A stretch of DNA of 64,000 nt from Acerihabitans sp015654925. GTDB taxonomy: Bacteria > Pseudomonadota > Gammaproteobacteria > Enterobacterales > Enterobacteriaceae. The stretch is from NCBI RefSeq assembly GCF_047324175.1, contig NZ_CP178732.1:1-64000 (forward strand), given 5' to 3'. Below the pieces are notes generated by a model. The model worked only from the letters and a program-made list of their open reading frames with translations, ran no database searches and was not told the DNA's origin. The position numbers and the translations under genes are program-made. Of this stretch, positions 40,652-53,312 are shown piece by piece; positions within the stretch are counted from its first letter, which is position 1, and each line of letters opens with the position of its first letter.

Positions 40652-42241
40652 TTAATGGCGGAAATGGCGCATGTCGGTAAAGATCATGGCGATACCGTGT
40701 TCATTGGCCGCGGCGATGACCTCATCGTCGCGAATAGAACCGCCGGGCTGGATCACGCAGCTGATACCGACTGCCGCCGCCGCGTCAATGCCGTCCCGGA
40801 ACGGGAAAAACGCATCGGAGGCCATGGCCGATCCGCGAACTTCCAAGCCTTCGTCCGCCGCTTTGATGCCGGCGATTTTGGCGGAGTACACCCGGCTCAT
40901 CTGGCCGGCGCCGATGCCGATGGTCATGTTATCGCGGGCGTAGACAATGGCATTGGATTTAACGAACTTCGCCACTTTCCAGCAAAACAGCGCGTCGCGC
41001 AGTTCACTTTCACTCGGCTGGCGCGTGCTGACGATCCGTAAATCCGCCGCACCAACCATGCCCAAATCGCGCTCTTGCACCAGGAGCCCGCCGTTAACCC
41101 GTTTGAAATCCAGGCTCGGCACGCGGGCCTGCCAGACGCCGCTGATCAGGACCCGGACGTTTTGCTTGGCGGCCAGGATCGCCAAGGCATCATCGGCAAC
41201 GGACGGCGCGATAATCACTTCCACGAACTGACGGCTGATAATGGCTTTGGCGGTTGCGGCATCCAGGGGACGGTTGAAGGCGATAATGCCGCCGAACGCC
41301 GAAGTAGGGTCGGTTTTATACGCGCGCTCGTAGGCGTCTAGCAGGCCGTTGCCGATGGCCACGCCGCAGGGATTGGCATGTTTGACAATGACGCAGGCGG
41401 GCTCGGCGAATTCCTTCACGCACTCCAGCGCGGCATCGGTATCGGCGATATTATTATACGACAGCGCCTTGCCCTGTAATTGCCGAGCGGTGGCCACTGA
41501 TGCTTCACGCACGTTTTCTTCTATATAGAACGCCGCCAGCTGATGGCTGTTTTCACCGTAGCGCATATCCTGCTTCTTGGTGAAGTTCAGGTTGAGCGTG
41601 CGCGGGAAGCGCCCGGAGGGCTCGGTGCCTTCTTCATGATAGGCCGGTACCTGGGTACCGAAATAGTTGGCGATCGTGCTGTCATACGCGGCGGTATGCT
41701 CAAACGCTTTAATGGCCAGGTCAAAGCGGGTCGCCAAGGTCAGCGAACCGTCGTGACTATCCATCTCGGCAAGCACCCGCGCGTAGTCGTTGCTGTTTAC
41801 CACAATAGCCACGTCTTTATGATTCTTGGCCGCGGAGCGCACCATGGTGGGACCGCCGATATCGATGTTTTCCACCGCGTCCTCGCGGGTACAACCCGCG
41901 CGCGCCACGGTTTGGGCAAACGGGTACAGATTCACCACTACCATATCAATAGGTTCGATCCCGTGCTGTTGCATGATGGCGTCGTCCTGACCGCGACGAC
42001 CCAGGATGCCGCCGTGCACCTTGGGATGCAGCGTTTTTACGCGGCCGTCCATCATTTCAGGGAAGCCGGTGTAATCGGAAACTTCAGTCACGGGCAAACC
42101 GGCCTCGGCCAATAGCCGCGCGGTGCCGCCGGTAGACAGTAGTTCTATGCCGCGTTGCGCTAAAGACCGAGCGAATTCTACAATACCGGCTTTGTCAGAC
42201 ACACTGAGCAGGGCACGGCGGACAGGACGTGGTTGTTGCAT
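40652..42241 (-). CDS. purH: Bifunctional AICAR transformylase / IMP cyclohydrolase
   Basis: PurH performs the last two steps of IMP synthesis. The 529-residue protein has the N-terminal cyclohydrolase domain (LLSTGGTARLL, GRVKTLHPKVHGGILGRR) and the C-terminal transformylase domain (VKHANPCGVAIGNG, RYGENSHQ, and the end TDMRHFRH). I start at ATG 42241 (MQQPRPVRRALLSVSDK), which gives the E. coli length; the ATG at 42286 adds 15 unrelated residues. A PurR-like operator lies about 120 bp upstream. Confidence 0.97.
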   Translation of the reverse strand: MQQPRPVRRALLSVSDKAGIVEFARSLAQRGIELLSTGGTARLLAEAGLPVTEVSDYTGFPEMMDGRVKTLHPKVHGGILGRRGQDDAIMQQHGIEPIDMVVVNLYPFAQTVARAGCTREDAVENIDIGGPTMVRSAAKNHKDVAIVVNSNDYARVLAEMDSHDGSLTLATRFDLAIKAFEHTAAYDSTIANYFGTQVPAYHEEGTEPSGRFPRTLNLNFTKKQDMRYGENSHQLAAFYIEENVREASVATARQLQGKALSYNNIADTDAALECVKEFAEPACVIVKHANPCGVAIGNGLLDAYERAYKTDPTSAFGGIIAFNRPLDAATAKAIISRQFVEVIIAPSVADDALAILAAKQNVRVLISGVWQARVPSLDFKRVNGGLLVQERDLGMVGAADLRIVSTRQPSESELRDALFCWKVAKFVKSNAIVYARDNMTIGIGAGQMSRVYSAKIAGIKAADEGLEVRGSAMASDAFFPFRDGIDAAAAVGISCVIQPGGSIRDDEVIAAANEHGIAMIFTDMRHFRH

Positions 42242-42361
42242 GGCGAATTTATCCCTTGATTGGATAGCTTTAATAAAATCCGGCATGAATTGGCGCTGCT
42301 TTCATTAACCTGCCGTCAATTCATGTAAAACCGTAGCGGAGAAAATTTTGCGTGAATTGTA

Positions 42362-42377
42362 GCGAAAACGATTGCGC
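42362..42377 (-). promoter_or_regulatory. PurR-like operator upstream of purHD
   Basis: On the minus strand the 16-mer GCGCAATCGTTTTCGC matches the PurR consensus (ACGCAANCGNTTNCGT) with the central CG preserved. It lies in front of purH and next to a TACAAT (42361-42356) that could be the purH -10. Repression of purHD by PurR-hypoxanthine/guanine is the expected control. Confidence 0.7.
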
Positions 42378-42495
42378 GATGCTCGGCAATTTTTGCCTGT
42401 CCGCGTTATCTGTGGATAAGTTTGTGCAAAAACAGGTATAAACCCCGGTTTTGCTGTGGAATGCAGCAAACGGTGTTTTTTGCGCAAAATACCTC

Positions 42496-42523
42496 TTGCG
42501 GCTGCGCTCGAAATCCCTATAAT
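42496..42523 (+). promoter_or_regulatory. rRNA operon 2 promoter P1
   Basis: TTGCGG (42496-42501) and TATAAT (42518-42523) with a 16-bp spacer, and the same GCGCCTCC discriminator as operon 1. The -35 is weaker than in operon 1 (TTGTCA). The region 42378-42495 between the purH control region and P1 would hold the UP element and Fis sites. Confidence 0.85.
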
Positions 42524-42596
42524 GCGCCTCCATCGACCGGGACTGTGAGCAACATCGCAGCGCCAGGAAACGAGTCAGAACGCGGGCCTAAAGGGC

Positions 42597-42624
42597 TTGA
42601 CACTGAAAGAGGAAAGCGTAATAT
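42597..42624 (+). promoter_or_regulatory. rRNA operon 2 promoter P2
   Basis: TTGACA (42597-42602) and TAATAT (42619-42624) with a 16-bp spacer. The -35 is a perfect consensus here, against TTGACT in operon 1. Confidence 0.85.
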
Positions 42625-42660
42625 ACGCCACCTCGCGCCAGACTGATTATAGCGGCGCAC

Positions 42661-42672
42661 TGCTCTTTAACA
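42661..42672 (+). promoter_or_regulatory. boxA antitermination site, operon 2 leader
   Basis: TGCTCTTTAACA, as in operon 1. From just before this point to the end of the 16S the two operons are almost identical, while the sequence upstream of it diverges. A second boxA precedes the 23S gene at 44800-44811. Confidence 0.85.
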
Positions 42673-42797
42673 ATTTATCAGACAATCTGTGTGGGCACTC
42701 ACAAGACGGTATCGAAACACAAAATACCAAGTCTTGAAGAGTGACATACGGTAATTCAAAAGATTAACAGTATGACAATCTTTGAGCATCAAGCTTT

Positions 42798-44340
<1,543 letters not shown>

Positions 44341-44431
44341 CCGAAAGATACCTCATTGTGACGTGTCCACACAGATTGTCTGATAACTGTATTGAGCAAC
44401 AGAACGTATGGTTTTGTACGTGAGGCGTCGC

Positions 44432-44627
44432 CTGACAGTAGGAGAGCAACGCGATGCGTTGTTCGGCTAGAAAAGGGTCGCTGATGTGCACCGTAAGTGT
44501 AAGGTGTGGCCTGCAATAGGTGAGCAACGCGATGCGTTGTTCAGCTAGAAAAAGGTCGCTTACTTTCATTAATGAAAGTTTCGCCTTACACGGAAAAGCA
44601 ACGCGGTGCGTTGCATGCATTTTCCGT
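44432..44627 (+). repeat. Hairpin-rich repeated segment in the 16S / tRNA-Glu spacer
   Basis: Two 39-bp copies (44444-44482 and 44522-44560, two mismatches, period 78) each contain CAACGC-GAT-GCGTTG followed by GTTC[G/A]GCTAGAAAA. A third CAACGC-GGT-GCGTTG lies at 44599-44613, nested inside a longer stem ACACGGAAAA/TTTTCCGTGT (44588-44597 with 44620-44629). An 18-bp perfect palindrome (ACTTTCATTAATGAAAGT) is at 44562-44579. None of this occurs in the operon 1 spacer. Confidence 0.88.
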
Positions 44628-44703
44628 GTCCCCTTCGTCTAGTGGCCTAGGACACTGCCCTTTCACGGCGGTAACAGGGGTTCGAACCCCCTAGGGGACG
44701 CCA
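44628..44703 (+). tRNA. gltV: tRNA-Glu (anticodon TTC)
   Basis: This 76-nt tRNA begins GTCCCCTTCGTCTAG, with anticodon loop CTTTCAC and an encoded CCA. It is the only tRNA in the 16S-23S spacer of operon 2. The suffix of the symbol follows the E. coli rrnE context and is nominal. Confidence 0.96.
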
Positions 44704-45112
44704 AACCACCTTACGAACTGTCACCCAGACCATTACTCATTGTCTGATCATTTCAGAGCACATTTACGCGTGAAAACGTGCGAGTATGCTGCGAAATACC
44801 GCTCTTTAACAATCCGGAACAAGCTGAAAATTTGAAATACCATGCTGAGCAAAATCAGTATGCGAGTCTCTCAAATAAGCAAATCCAAGTTGTTGCCGTG
44901 TCGATGGCAACATCTGATACTTTTTCTGTCGCCAAGGTGCGGTTTTTTGACCACGCTGAGGCTAGACGGTGCGAGCGATTACAGGGCAAGGCGCCCGGCA
45001 CGGAGAAACCGCAGTGGACTGTCTGTCCATGAGGATTTCGAGTACCGGGGCAACGCCGCCATGAAGTCGCGCAGCCCGTCGGACAGAAAAGACAGACATC
45101 TTAGGGTTGTGA

Positions 45113-48026
<2,914 letters not shown>

Positions 48027-48118
48027 ACAACACCTAAGATGTTTAAGAGACGAAAGAATTTTCAGCTTGTAACGGAAGATATAACCAGCAGCCGGTCGAA
48101 ACACGGACGGGCTGTCAA

Positions 48119-48221
48119 CAACGCGGAGCGTTGGCCTTGCACAGGGGAAATGACAAAATTGCCGGGAGCAATTTTGTACAGCGCACAGCGCTGGCCCGCA
48201 GGGCGAGTCTCAGGATGAGAC
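48119..48221 (+). repeat. Chain of five small hairpins in the 23S-5S spacer of operon 2
   Basis: Five perfect inverted repeats occur in a row: CAACGC-GGA-GCGTTG (48119-48133); ACAAAATTGC-CGGGA-GCAATTTTGT (48153-48177); CAGCGC-ACA-GCGCTG (48179-48193); GCCC-GCA-GGGC (48194-48204); GTCTCA-GGA-TGAGAC (48207-48221). Operon 1 has a shorter, unrelated spacer here. Confidence 0.88.
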
Positions 48222-48229
48222 GAGAAATT

Positions 48230-48349
48230 TGCCTGGCGGCACTAGCGCGGTGGTCCCACCTGACCCCATGCCGAACTCAGTAGTGAAACGCCGTAGCGCC
48301 GATGGTAGTGTGGGGTCTCCCCATGCGAGAGTAGGGAACTGCCAGGCAT
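48230..48349 (+). rRNA. rrf: 5S ribosomal RNA, copy 2
   Basis: 120 nt, TGCCTGGCGGCAC... to ...GCCAGGCAT. It differs from copy 1 at one visible position (48281 T). Confidence 0.96.
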
Positions 48350-48452
48350 CCATTTAGACCCAGTGTCCTAAAAGACGCTGGTTAACATCTAAAACGGTAG
48401 TGATATGCGTTGACCCCGCAATATCGGGTTTTAGATGTAGTACCGAATCGGT

Positions 48453-48529
48453 GGTGCGGTAGTTCAGTCGGTTAGAATACCGGCCTGTCACGCCGGGGGT
48501 CGCGGGTTCGAGTCCCGTCCGCACCGCCA
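48453..48529 (+). tRNA. aspT: tRNA-Asp (anticodon GTC)
   Basis: This 77-nt tRNA begins GGTGCGGTAGTTCAGTCGG, with anticodon loop CTGTCAC and an encoded CCA. It follows the 5S gene by about 100 bp, as aspT does after E. coli rrnC. Confidence 0.96.
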
Positions 48530-48537
48530 CCCTATTT

Positions 48538-48613
48538 AGGGGCGTAGTTCAATTGGTAGAGCACCGGTCTCCAAAACCGGGTGTTGGGAGTTCGAGTCTC
48601 TCCGCCCCTGCCA
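48538..48613 (+). tRNA. trpT: tRNA-Trp (anticodon CCA)
   Basis: This 76-nt tRNA begins AGGGGCGTAGTTCAATTGG, with anticodon loop CTCCAAA and an encoded CCA. It lies 8 bp after tRNA-Asp and is the last gene of operon 2, as in E. coli rrnC. Confidence 0.96.
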
Positions 48614-48620
48614 GATAAAA

Positions 48621-48654
48621 AAAAGCCCTTCGCTAACGCGAGGGGCTTTTTTTT
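48621..48654 (+). terminator. Intrinsic terminator of rRNA operon 2
   Basis: AAAAGCCCTTCGC and GCGAGGGGCTTTT pair around TAAC with one G-T pair, and a run of eight T residues follows. It sits 8 bp after tRNA-Trp. Confidence 0.93.
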
Positions 48655-49549
48655 GCCTTCTTGACTGTAACCGTACAGCACTCAGGCATTGATCGAACGT
48701 TGAAAATAACGACTGGCGGCAAGATGGCTAAATTAATGATAGAACTTTCATTCATGAAATTCATATTAAATAGCTCATCGGCTTTAATCAAATAGTAATA
48801 AGCCAGTTTCGCGTAAATATAGCCCATGAATGCAGAAAAAAATAATATCCACTCATTCTGGCAGCATATGGAACATATTCTCGGCGGTACTGTTCTGGGA
48901 AAACTTCTCACGACCTGAGAACGAGGGCCGCGGGGTTTACAGGGATTTTGATAGGTAAATGAGACCGGCATGCTGGCCGGTTGGCTATGGTTCTCCGCGT
49001 ACGCTGCCACCGCCGGCTTAAGCGAAGGATTTGCCGTGGTTTTGTCGAGTTTATCTTAGCAGCGCCGATAAGCATGGCCCTCAGGGATCGGTCTTTAAGC
49101 TGTGGGCGCGCATAAGTGCCCATGGATAAAAGCAATATTGTCCATGTAAAAAAATCATTTTGACTATGGTAATTTTTATGCTTTGATATCCAGTTGTTAT
49201 TCCCCGCCCTAACTTACCACCCAAGGTGCGAGAACACGCGTTATTCGCAGCCTCAAATCAATAGCAGTTTTGTACATGCCAGTTTCCTCATTGGTTATGA
49301 TAATAATTAATTTCATAGTAGGTAATTGCTTATTATTAAAGCATTTATTTTCCTTTCTCAATAAGGCCCGAACAAAAAATATATCCATAACTTGCGGATT
49401 TAAATAAAGAATACTGTGACCGGTGCAGCCCTTATTTATCAAAAATGTGATGTAACCCGATATAAAAATACGTTTTTTTGTTTAGTTTTATTATTGCTAG
49501 CTATTCTATTGGTATCAGCACCCTTTATGATGATAAGAGGATAATGACT
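48655..49549. other. Long region without a recognisable gene before ytfQ
   Basis: About 0.9 kb of mixed composition: an AT-rich part (48700-48860), a GC-richer middle (48900-49110) and another AT-rich part (49130-49530). A minus-strand frame at 48633-49010 has a short hydrophobic patch (GYIYAKLAYYYLIKADELFN) but no family resemblance that I can recall and it runs through the terminator. The right end must contain the ytfQ promoter, and AAATGTGA at 49444-49451 could be one half of a CRP site. Decayed genes are likely here, but I cannot name them. Confidence 0.55.
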
Positions 49550-50506
49550 ATGTGGAAGCGTTTACTTTTAGTGTCCGCCATTTCTGTTGCCATGTCTTCA
49601 GTGGCTTTTGCCGAGTCGCTAACCGTCGGTTTTTCTCAGGTTGGTTCTGAGTCCGGCTGGCGTGCGGCAGAAACCTCGGTGGCAAAAAGTGAAGCACAGA
49701 AACGCGGAATTACCCTGAAAATCGCCGACGGACAACAAAAACAGGAAAATCAGATTAAAGCGGTTCGTTCATTCATTGCCCAAGGTGTTGATGCTATTTT
49801 TATCGCGCCGGTGGTGCAAACAGGCTGGGAGCCGGTGCTGCAGGAAGCTAAAAGCGCCAAGATTCCGGTATTCCTGCTCGATCGCGCCATTAAAGTAAAA
49901 GATGACTCTCTTTATGTGGCGGTAGTCACGGCCGACAATGTCTACGAAGGCCAGCTGATAGGCGACTGGCTGGTTAAAACCGTGGGTAGCAAACCTTGTA
50001 ACGTGGTGGAATTGCAGGGCACCGTGGGAGCCAGCGTGGCCATCGATCGCAAGAAAGGCTTTGCCGACGCGATTGCCAAAGCGCCCGGTATAAAAATCAT
50101 TCGTTCCCAATCAGGCGACTTTACCCGCAGTAAAGGTAAAGAAGTTATGGAAAGCTTTATCAAAGCTGAAAACAACGGCAAGAATATCTGCATGGTATAT
50201 GCGCATAACGACGATATGGTTATCGGCGCCATTCAAGCAATTAAAGAAGCAGGCTTGAAACCCGGTAAAGATATTCTGACGGGTTCTATCGACGGCGTGC
50301 CGGATATCTATAAAGCGATGCTGGCCGGCGAAGCCAATGCGAATGTTGAATTAACGCCAAATATGGCCGGGCCGGCGTTTGATGCGCTGGAAAAATACAA
50401 GAAAGACGGCACCCTGCCCCCCAAAATCATTAAAACCCAAAGTAAATTATATTTACCCGCTGATGCACAGGCCCAGTTGGACTTGAAAAAAGGTATGGGC
50501 TACTAA
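49550..50506 (+). CDS. ytfQ: Sugar ABC transporter substrate-binding protein (galactofuranose type)
   Basis: The periplasmic binding protein of the YtfQRT-YjfF importer; the E. coli protein binds galactofuranose (and galactopyranose). The 318-residue length equals E. coli, and the identity is high (LTVGFSQVGSESGWRAAET after the signal peptide). The signal peptide MWKRLLLVSAISVAMSSVAFA ends at about residue 21. I start at ATG 49550 because AAGAGG lies 9 bp upstream; ATG 49544 is only 3 bp from it. The operon follows without a local regulator gene. Confidence 0.94.
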   Translation: MWKRLLLVSAISVAMSSVAFAESLTVGFSQVGSESGWRAAETSVAKSEAQKRGITLKIADGQQKQENQIKAVRSFIAQGVDAIFIAPVVQTGWEPVLQEAKSAKIPVFLLDRAIKVKDDSLYVAVVTADNVYEGQLIGDWLVKTVGSKPCNVVELQGTVGASVAIDRKKGFADAIAKAPGIKIIRSQSGDFTRSKGKEVMESFIKAENNGKNICMVYAHNDDMVIGAIQAIKEAGLKPGKDILTGSIDGVPDIYKAMLAGEANANVELTPNMAGPAFDALEKYKKDGTLPPKIIKTQSKLYLPADAQAQLDLKKGMGY

Positions 50507-50569
50507 TAACCGAGATGTTGTATCGCGATAAAAGCGATCAAACATTACGTCGTACTTGCTATCCCTTAG

Positions 50570-50597
50570 GGTTGAGCCGCGGAAGCGGGGCTCAACC
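50570..50597 (+). other. mRNA hairpin between ytfQ and ytfR
   Basis: GGTTGAGCC (50570-50578) and GGCTCAACC (50589-50597) form a perfect 9-bp stem in the 266-bp gap. No T run follows, so it is more likely a 3' stabiliser or processing site that raises binding-protein expression over the membrane components than a terminator. Confidence 0.6.
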
Positions 50598-50772
50598 TTC
50601 AGGGGATACCCATGCTGAATTGCGTGAATACCTCCCGGCGCATTTGTACCTGACGAAGACGTTTCTGCTGCACTTGGCCCTTGGCGCCATCTTCGGCACT
50701 GATAGTCGCTGGCCCGATCCTTAACGACATTGTTAAGACTGTTTTTTCGGCTGTGTTTTAGGAGCGATAACC

Positions 50773-52281
50773 GTGAGTACTAACGATAGTCATGATGATG
50801 TATTACTCGAAATCAGCGGTCTGAGCAAAACCTTCCCCGGCGTGAAGGCCCTGGACAATGTGTCGTTAACCCTCAAGCGCGGCGAAATCATGGCGCTGCT
50901 CGGGGAGAACGGGGCGGGGAAATCCACCCTGATTAAAGCGTTAACCGGGGTATATCAGCGCGATAGCGGCTCCGTCGTACTCGACGGTCAGGATATCCAC
51001 CCCAAGAATACCGCCCATGCGCAGTCACTTGGCATCGGTACCGTATATCAGGAAGTCAACCTGCTGCCTAACCTCTCGGTGGCGGATAATTTATTTATCG
51101 GCCGTGAACCGCGGCGGTTTGGTTTTATTGATCGCCGGGAAATTAACCGCCGTGCGGAAACGCTGCTCGCCGGGTATGGTTTTTCGCTGGATGTCACCGA
51201 GCCTCTGGGACATTTTTCGGTGGCGATGCAGCAAATCGTGGCGATTTGCCGCGCGGTGGATCTTTCCGCCAAAGTGCTCATCCTGGATGAGCCTACCGCC
51301 AGCCTTGACGCTAACGAAGTCGAAATGCTGTTTACCATTATGCGGCAGTTGCGCGACCGGGGGATCAGCCTGATTTTTGTCACGCACTTTCTCGATCAAG
51401 TGTACAAAATCACCGATCGTATTACGGTGCTGCGCAATGGCGAATTTGTCGGCACGCGCAATACCCGCGAACTTCCCCATATTGAATTGATTAAGATGAT
51501 GCTGGGCCGCGAACTGGGCGAAAACGCCCTGCAGCGGGCCGGACGAACTCTGCACAGCGATAAACCCATCGTGGCCTTTGAAGGATACGGCAAAAAAAAT
51601 ACCATCGCCCCTTTCGACCTGGAAGTCAGGCCGGGGGAAATCGTTGGCCTGGCCGGACTGCTGGGATCGGGCCGGACCGAAACCGCGGAAGTCATCTTCG
51701 GTATACGCGCGGCGGATTCCGGCACCGCCTGGATCAAAGGCAAAAAACAGGCCATACGCTCGCCGAATAAGGCGTCCCGGCTGGGATTGGGCTTTTGCCC
51801 GGAAGATCGTAAAACCGACGGCATTATCGCCGCCGCATCGGTGCGGGAGAATATTATCCTGGCCCTGCAGGTGCAGCGCGGATGGCTTCGCCCCATCTCC
51901 CGCAAGGAGCAAAATAATATCGCCGAGCGGTTTATCCGGCAGTTGGATATCCGTACGCCCAGCGCCGATCAGCCGATCGAATTCCTGTCCGGCGGCAACC
52001 AGCAAAAGGTCCTACTCTCGCGCTGGCTGCTGACCAAACCGCAATTCCTGATCCTGGATGAGCCCACGCGCGGCATTGACGTCGGCGCCCACGCCGAGAT
52101 CATCCGTTTAATCGAAACCTTGTGTGCCGACGGACTCGCCCTGCTGGTCATTTCATCCGAGCTGGAAGAACTGGTGGGCTATGCCGACCGGGTGGTTATT
52201 TTGCGCGACCGGAAACATATCGCGGCCATACCGCTCGATAAATTATCGGTGAGCGCGATTATGAACGCCATTGCCGCCTAA
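50773..52281 (+). CDS. ytfR: Sugar ABC transporter ATP-binding protein YtfR
   Basis: The double-cassette ATPase of a carbohydrate (CUT2) importer, 502 residues. The first cassette has Walker A GENGAGKST (near residue 40) and VLILDEPTASLD; the second has the degenerate Walker A GLLGSGRTE (near 296) and LSGGNQQK with ILDEPTRGID (near 430). This matches the ribose/galactofuranose type. It starts with GTG at 50773 after GGAGCG. ytfT follows 14 bp downstream. Confidence 0.95.
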   Translation: MSTNDSHDDVLLEISGLSKTFPGVKALDNVSLTLKRGEIMALLGENGAGKSTLIKALTGVYQRDSGSVVLDGQDIHPKNTAHAQSLGIGTVYQEVNLLPNLSVADNLFIGREPRRFGFIDRREINRRAETLLAGYGFSLDVTEPLGHFSVAMQQIVAICRAVDLSAKVLILDEPTASLDANEVEMLFTIMRQLRDRGISLIFVTHFLDQVYKITDRITVLRNGEFVGTRNTRELPHIELIKMMLGRELGENALQRAGRTLHSDKPIVAFEGYGKKNTIAPFDLEVRPGEIVGLAGLLGSGRTETAEVIFGIRAADSGTAWIKGKKQAIRSPNKASRLGLGFCPEDRKTDGIIAAASVRENIILALQVQRGWLRPISRKEQNNIAERFIRQLDIRTPSADQPIEFLSGGNQQKVLLSRWLLTKPQFLILDEPTRGIDVGAHAEIIRLIETLCADGLALLVISSELEELVGYADRVVILRDRKHIAAIPLDKLSVSAIMNAIAA

Positions 52282-52295
52282 GGAGCGTGAAAGTT

Positions 52296-53312
52296 ATGTC
52301 TGGTTCAACGTCACCCGAAACTAAAGTTGTTGTCGCCAGGCGGTGGCCGGTCGGCATGCCGCAGTTGGCCGCCCTGGTGGTAGTGTTAGTGGTTGACAGT
52401 ATCGTCGCCAATAATTTTTTTTCCATCCATATTCAGGACGGGAGGCTGTTCGGCAGCGTTATCGATATTCTAAATCGCTGTGCCCCGGTGGCGCTGCTGT
52501 CGATCGGCATGACCCTGGTTATCGCCACCGGCGGCATCGATTTGTCGGTGGGGGCGGTGATGGCGATTGCCGGCGCGGTTACCGCCACGTTGACCGTGCA
52601 GGGGTATAGCCTGCCGGTTATTATCCTGGCGACGCTGGGCGTGGGGGTGCTCTCCGGCCTGTGGAACGGGGTGTTGGTGGCGCTGCTGAAAATACAGCCC
52701 TTCGTGGCGACGCTGATCTTGATGGTCGCCGGCCGGGGCGTGGCGCAGCTGGTCACCGAGGGCCAGATTATCACCTTCAATAATCCGTCCCTGTCCTGGT
52801 TCGGCAGCGGTTCGCTGCTGTTTTTCCCGGTACCGGTCTTTATCACCTTGATTACGCTGGCCCTGGCCTGGCTGCTGACGCGGAAAACCGCCTTGGGGCT
52901 GTTTATCGAAGCGGTGGGGATCAATATCCGCGCGGCAAAGAATGCCGGGGTCAAAACGCGGATTATCGTGATGTCCACCTACGTCCTGAGCGGGCTCTGC
53001 GCCGCTATCGCCGGCCTGATCGTGACCGCGGATATCCGCGGCGCGGATGCCAATAACGCGGGTTTGTGGCTGGAACTGGATGCCATTCTGGCGGTGGTGA
53101 TCGGCGGCGCCTCGCTGATGGGCGGGCGCTTTAATCTTTTACTTTCGATATTGGGCGCGTTGATTATACAGGGGATGAATACCGGTATTTTACTGTCGGG
53201 GTTCCAGCCTGAACTGAATCAGGTGGTCAAAGCCGTGGTCGTGCTCTGCGTGCTGGTAATGCAGTCGCCCAAGTTTATCGCTTATATCCGCAGGAGCCGC
53301 CGCCATGCTTAA
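52296..53312 (+). CDS. ytfT: Sugar ABC transporter permease YtfT
   Basis: An inner-membrane permease of the CUT2 family, about 338 residues with eight to ten hydrophobic segments. The family motif GMTLVIATGGIDLSVGAVMA is near residue 70, and the EAA-like AVGINIRAAKNAGV near 210. I chose the ATG at 52296 (MSGSTSPETKVV), 10 bp after AGGAG; the GTG at 52287 is too close to it. It overlaps yjfF by 8 bp. Confidence 0.94.
   Translation: MSGSTSPETKVVVARRWPVGMPQLAALVVVLVVDSIVANNFFSIHIQDGRLFGSVIDILNRCAPVALLSIGMTLVIATGGIDLSVGAVMAIAGAVTATLTVQGYSLPVIILATLGVGVLSGLWNGVLVALLKIQPFVATLILMVAGRGVAQLVTEGQIITFNNPSLSWFGSGSLLFFPVPVFITLITLALAWLLTRKTALGLFIEAVGINIRAAKNAGVKTRIIVMSTYVLSGLCAAIAGLIVTADIRGADANNAGLWLELDAILAVVIGGASLMGGRFNLLLSILGALIIQGMNTGILLSGFQPELNQVVKAVVVLCVLVMQSPKFIAYIRRSRRHA

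Noticed and set aside
48633..49010. Minus-strand frame with a short hydrophobic segment after the tRNA-Trp terminator
   Set aside because: It runs into the terminator, has no convincing ribosome-binding site and no recognisable domain. I treat it as part of an unexplained region, not as a gene.
49444..49451. CRP-like half site AAATGTGA before ytfQ
   Set aside because: The second half site (TCACATTT) is not present at the right distance, so I do not list it as a regulatory site.
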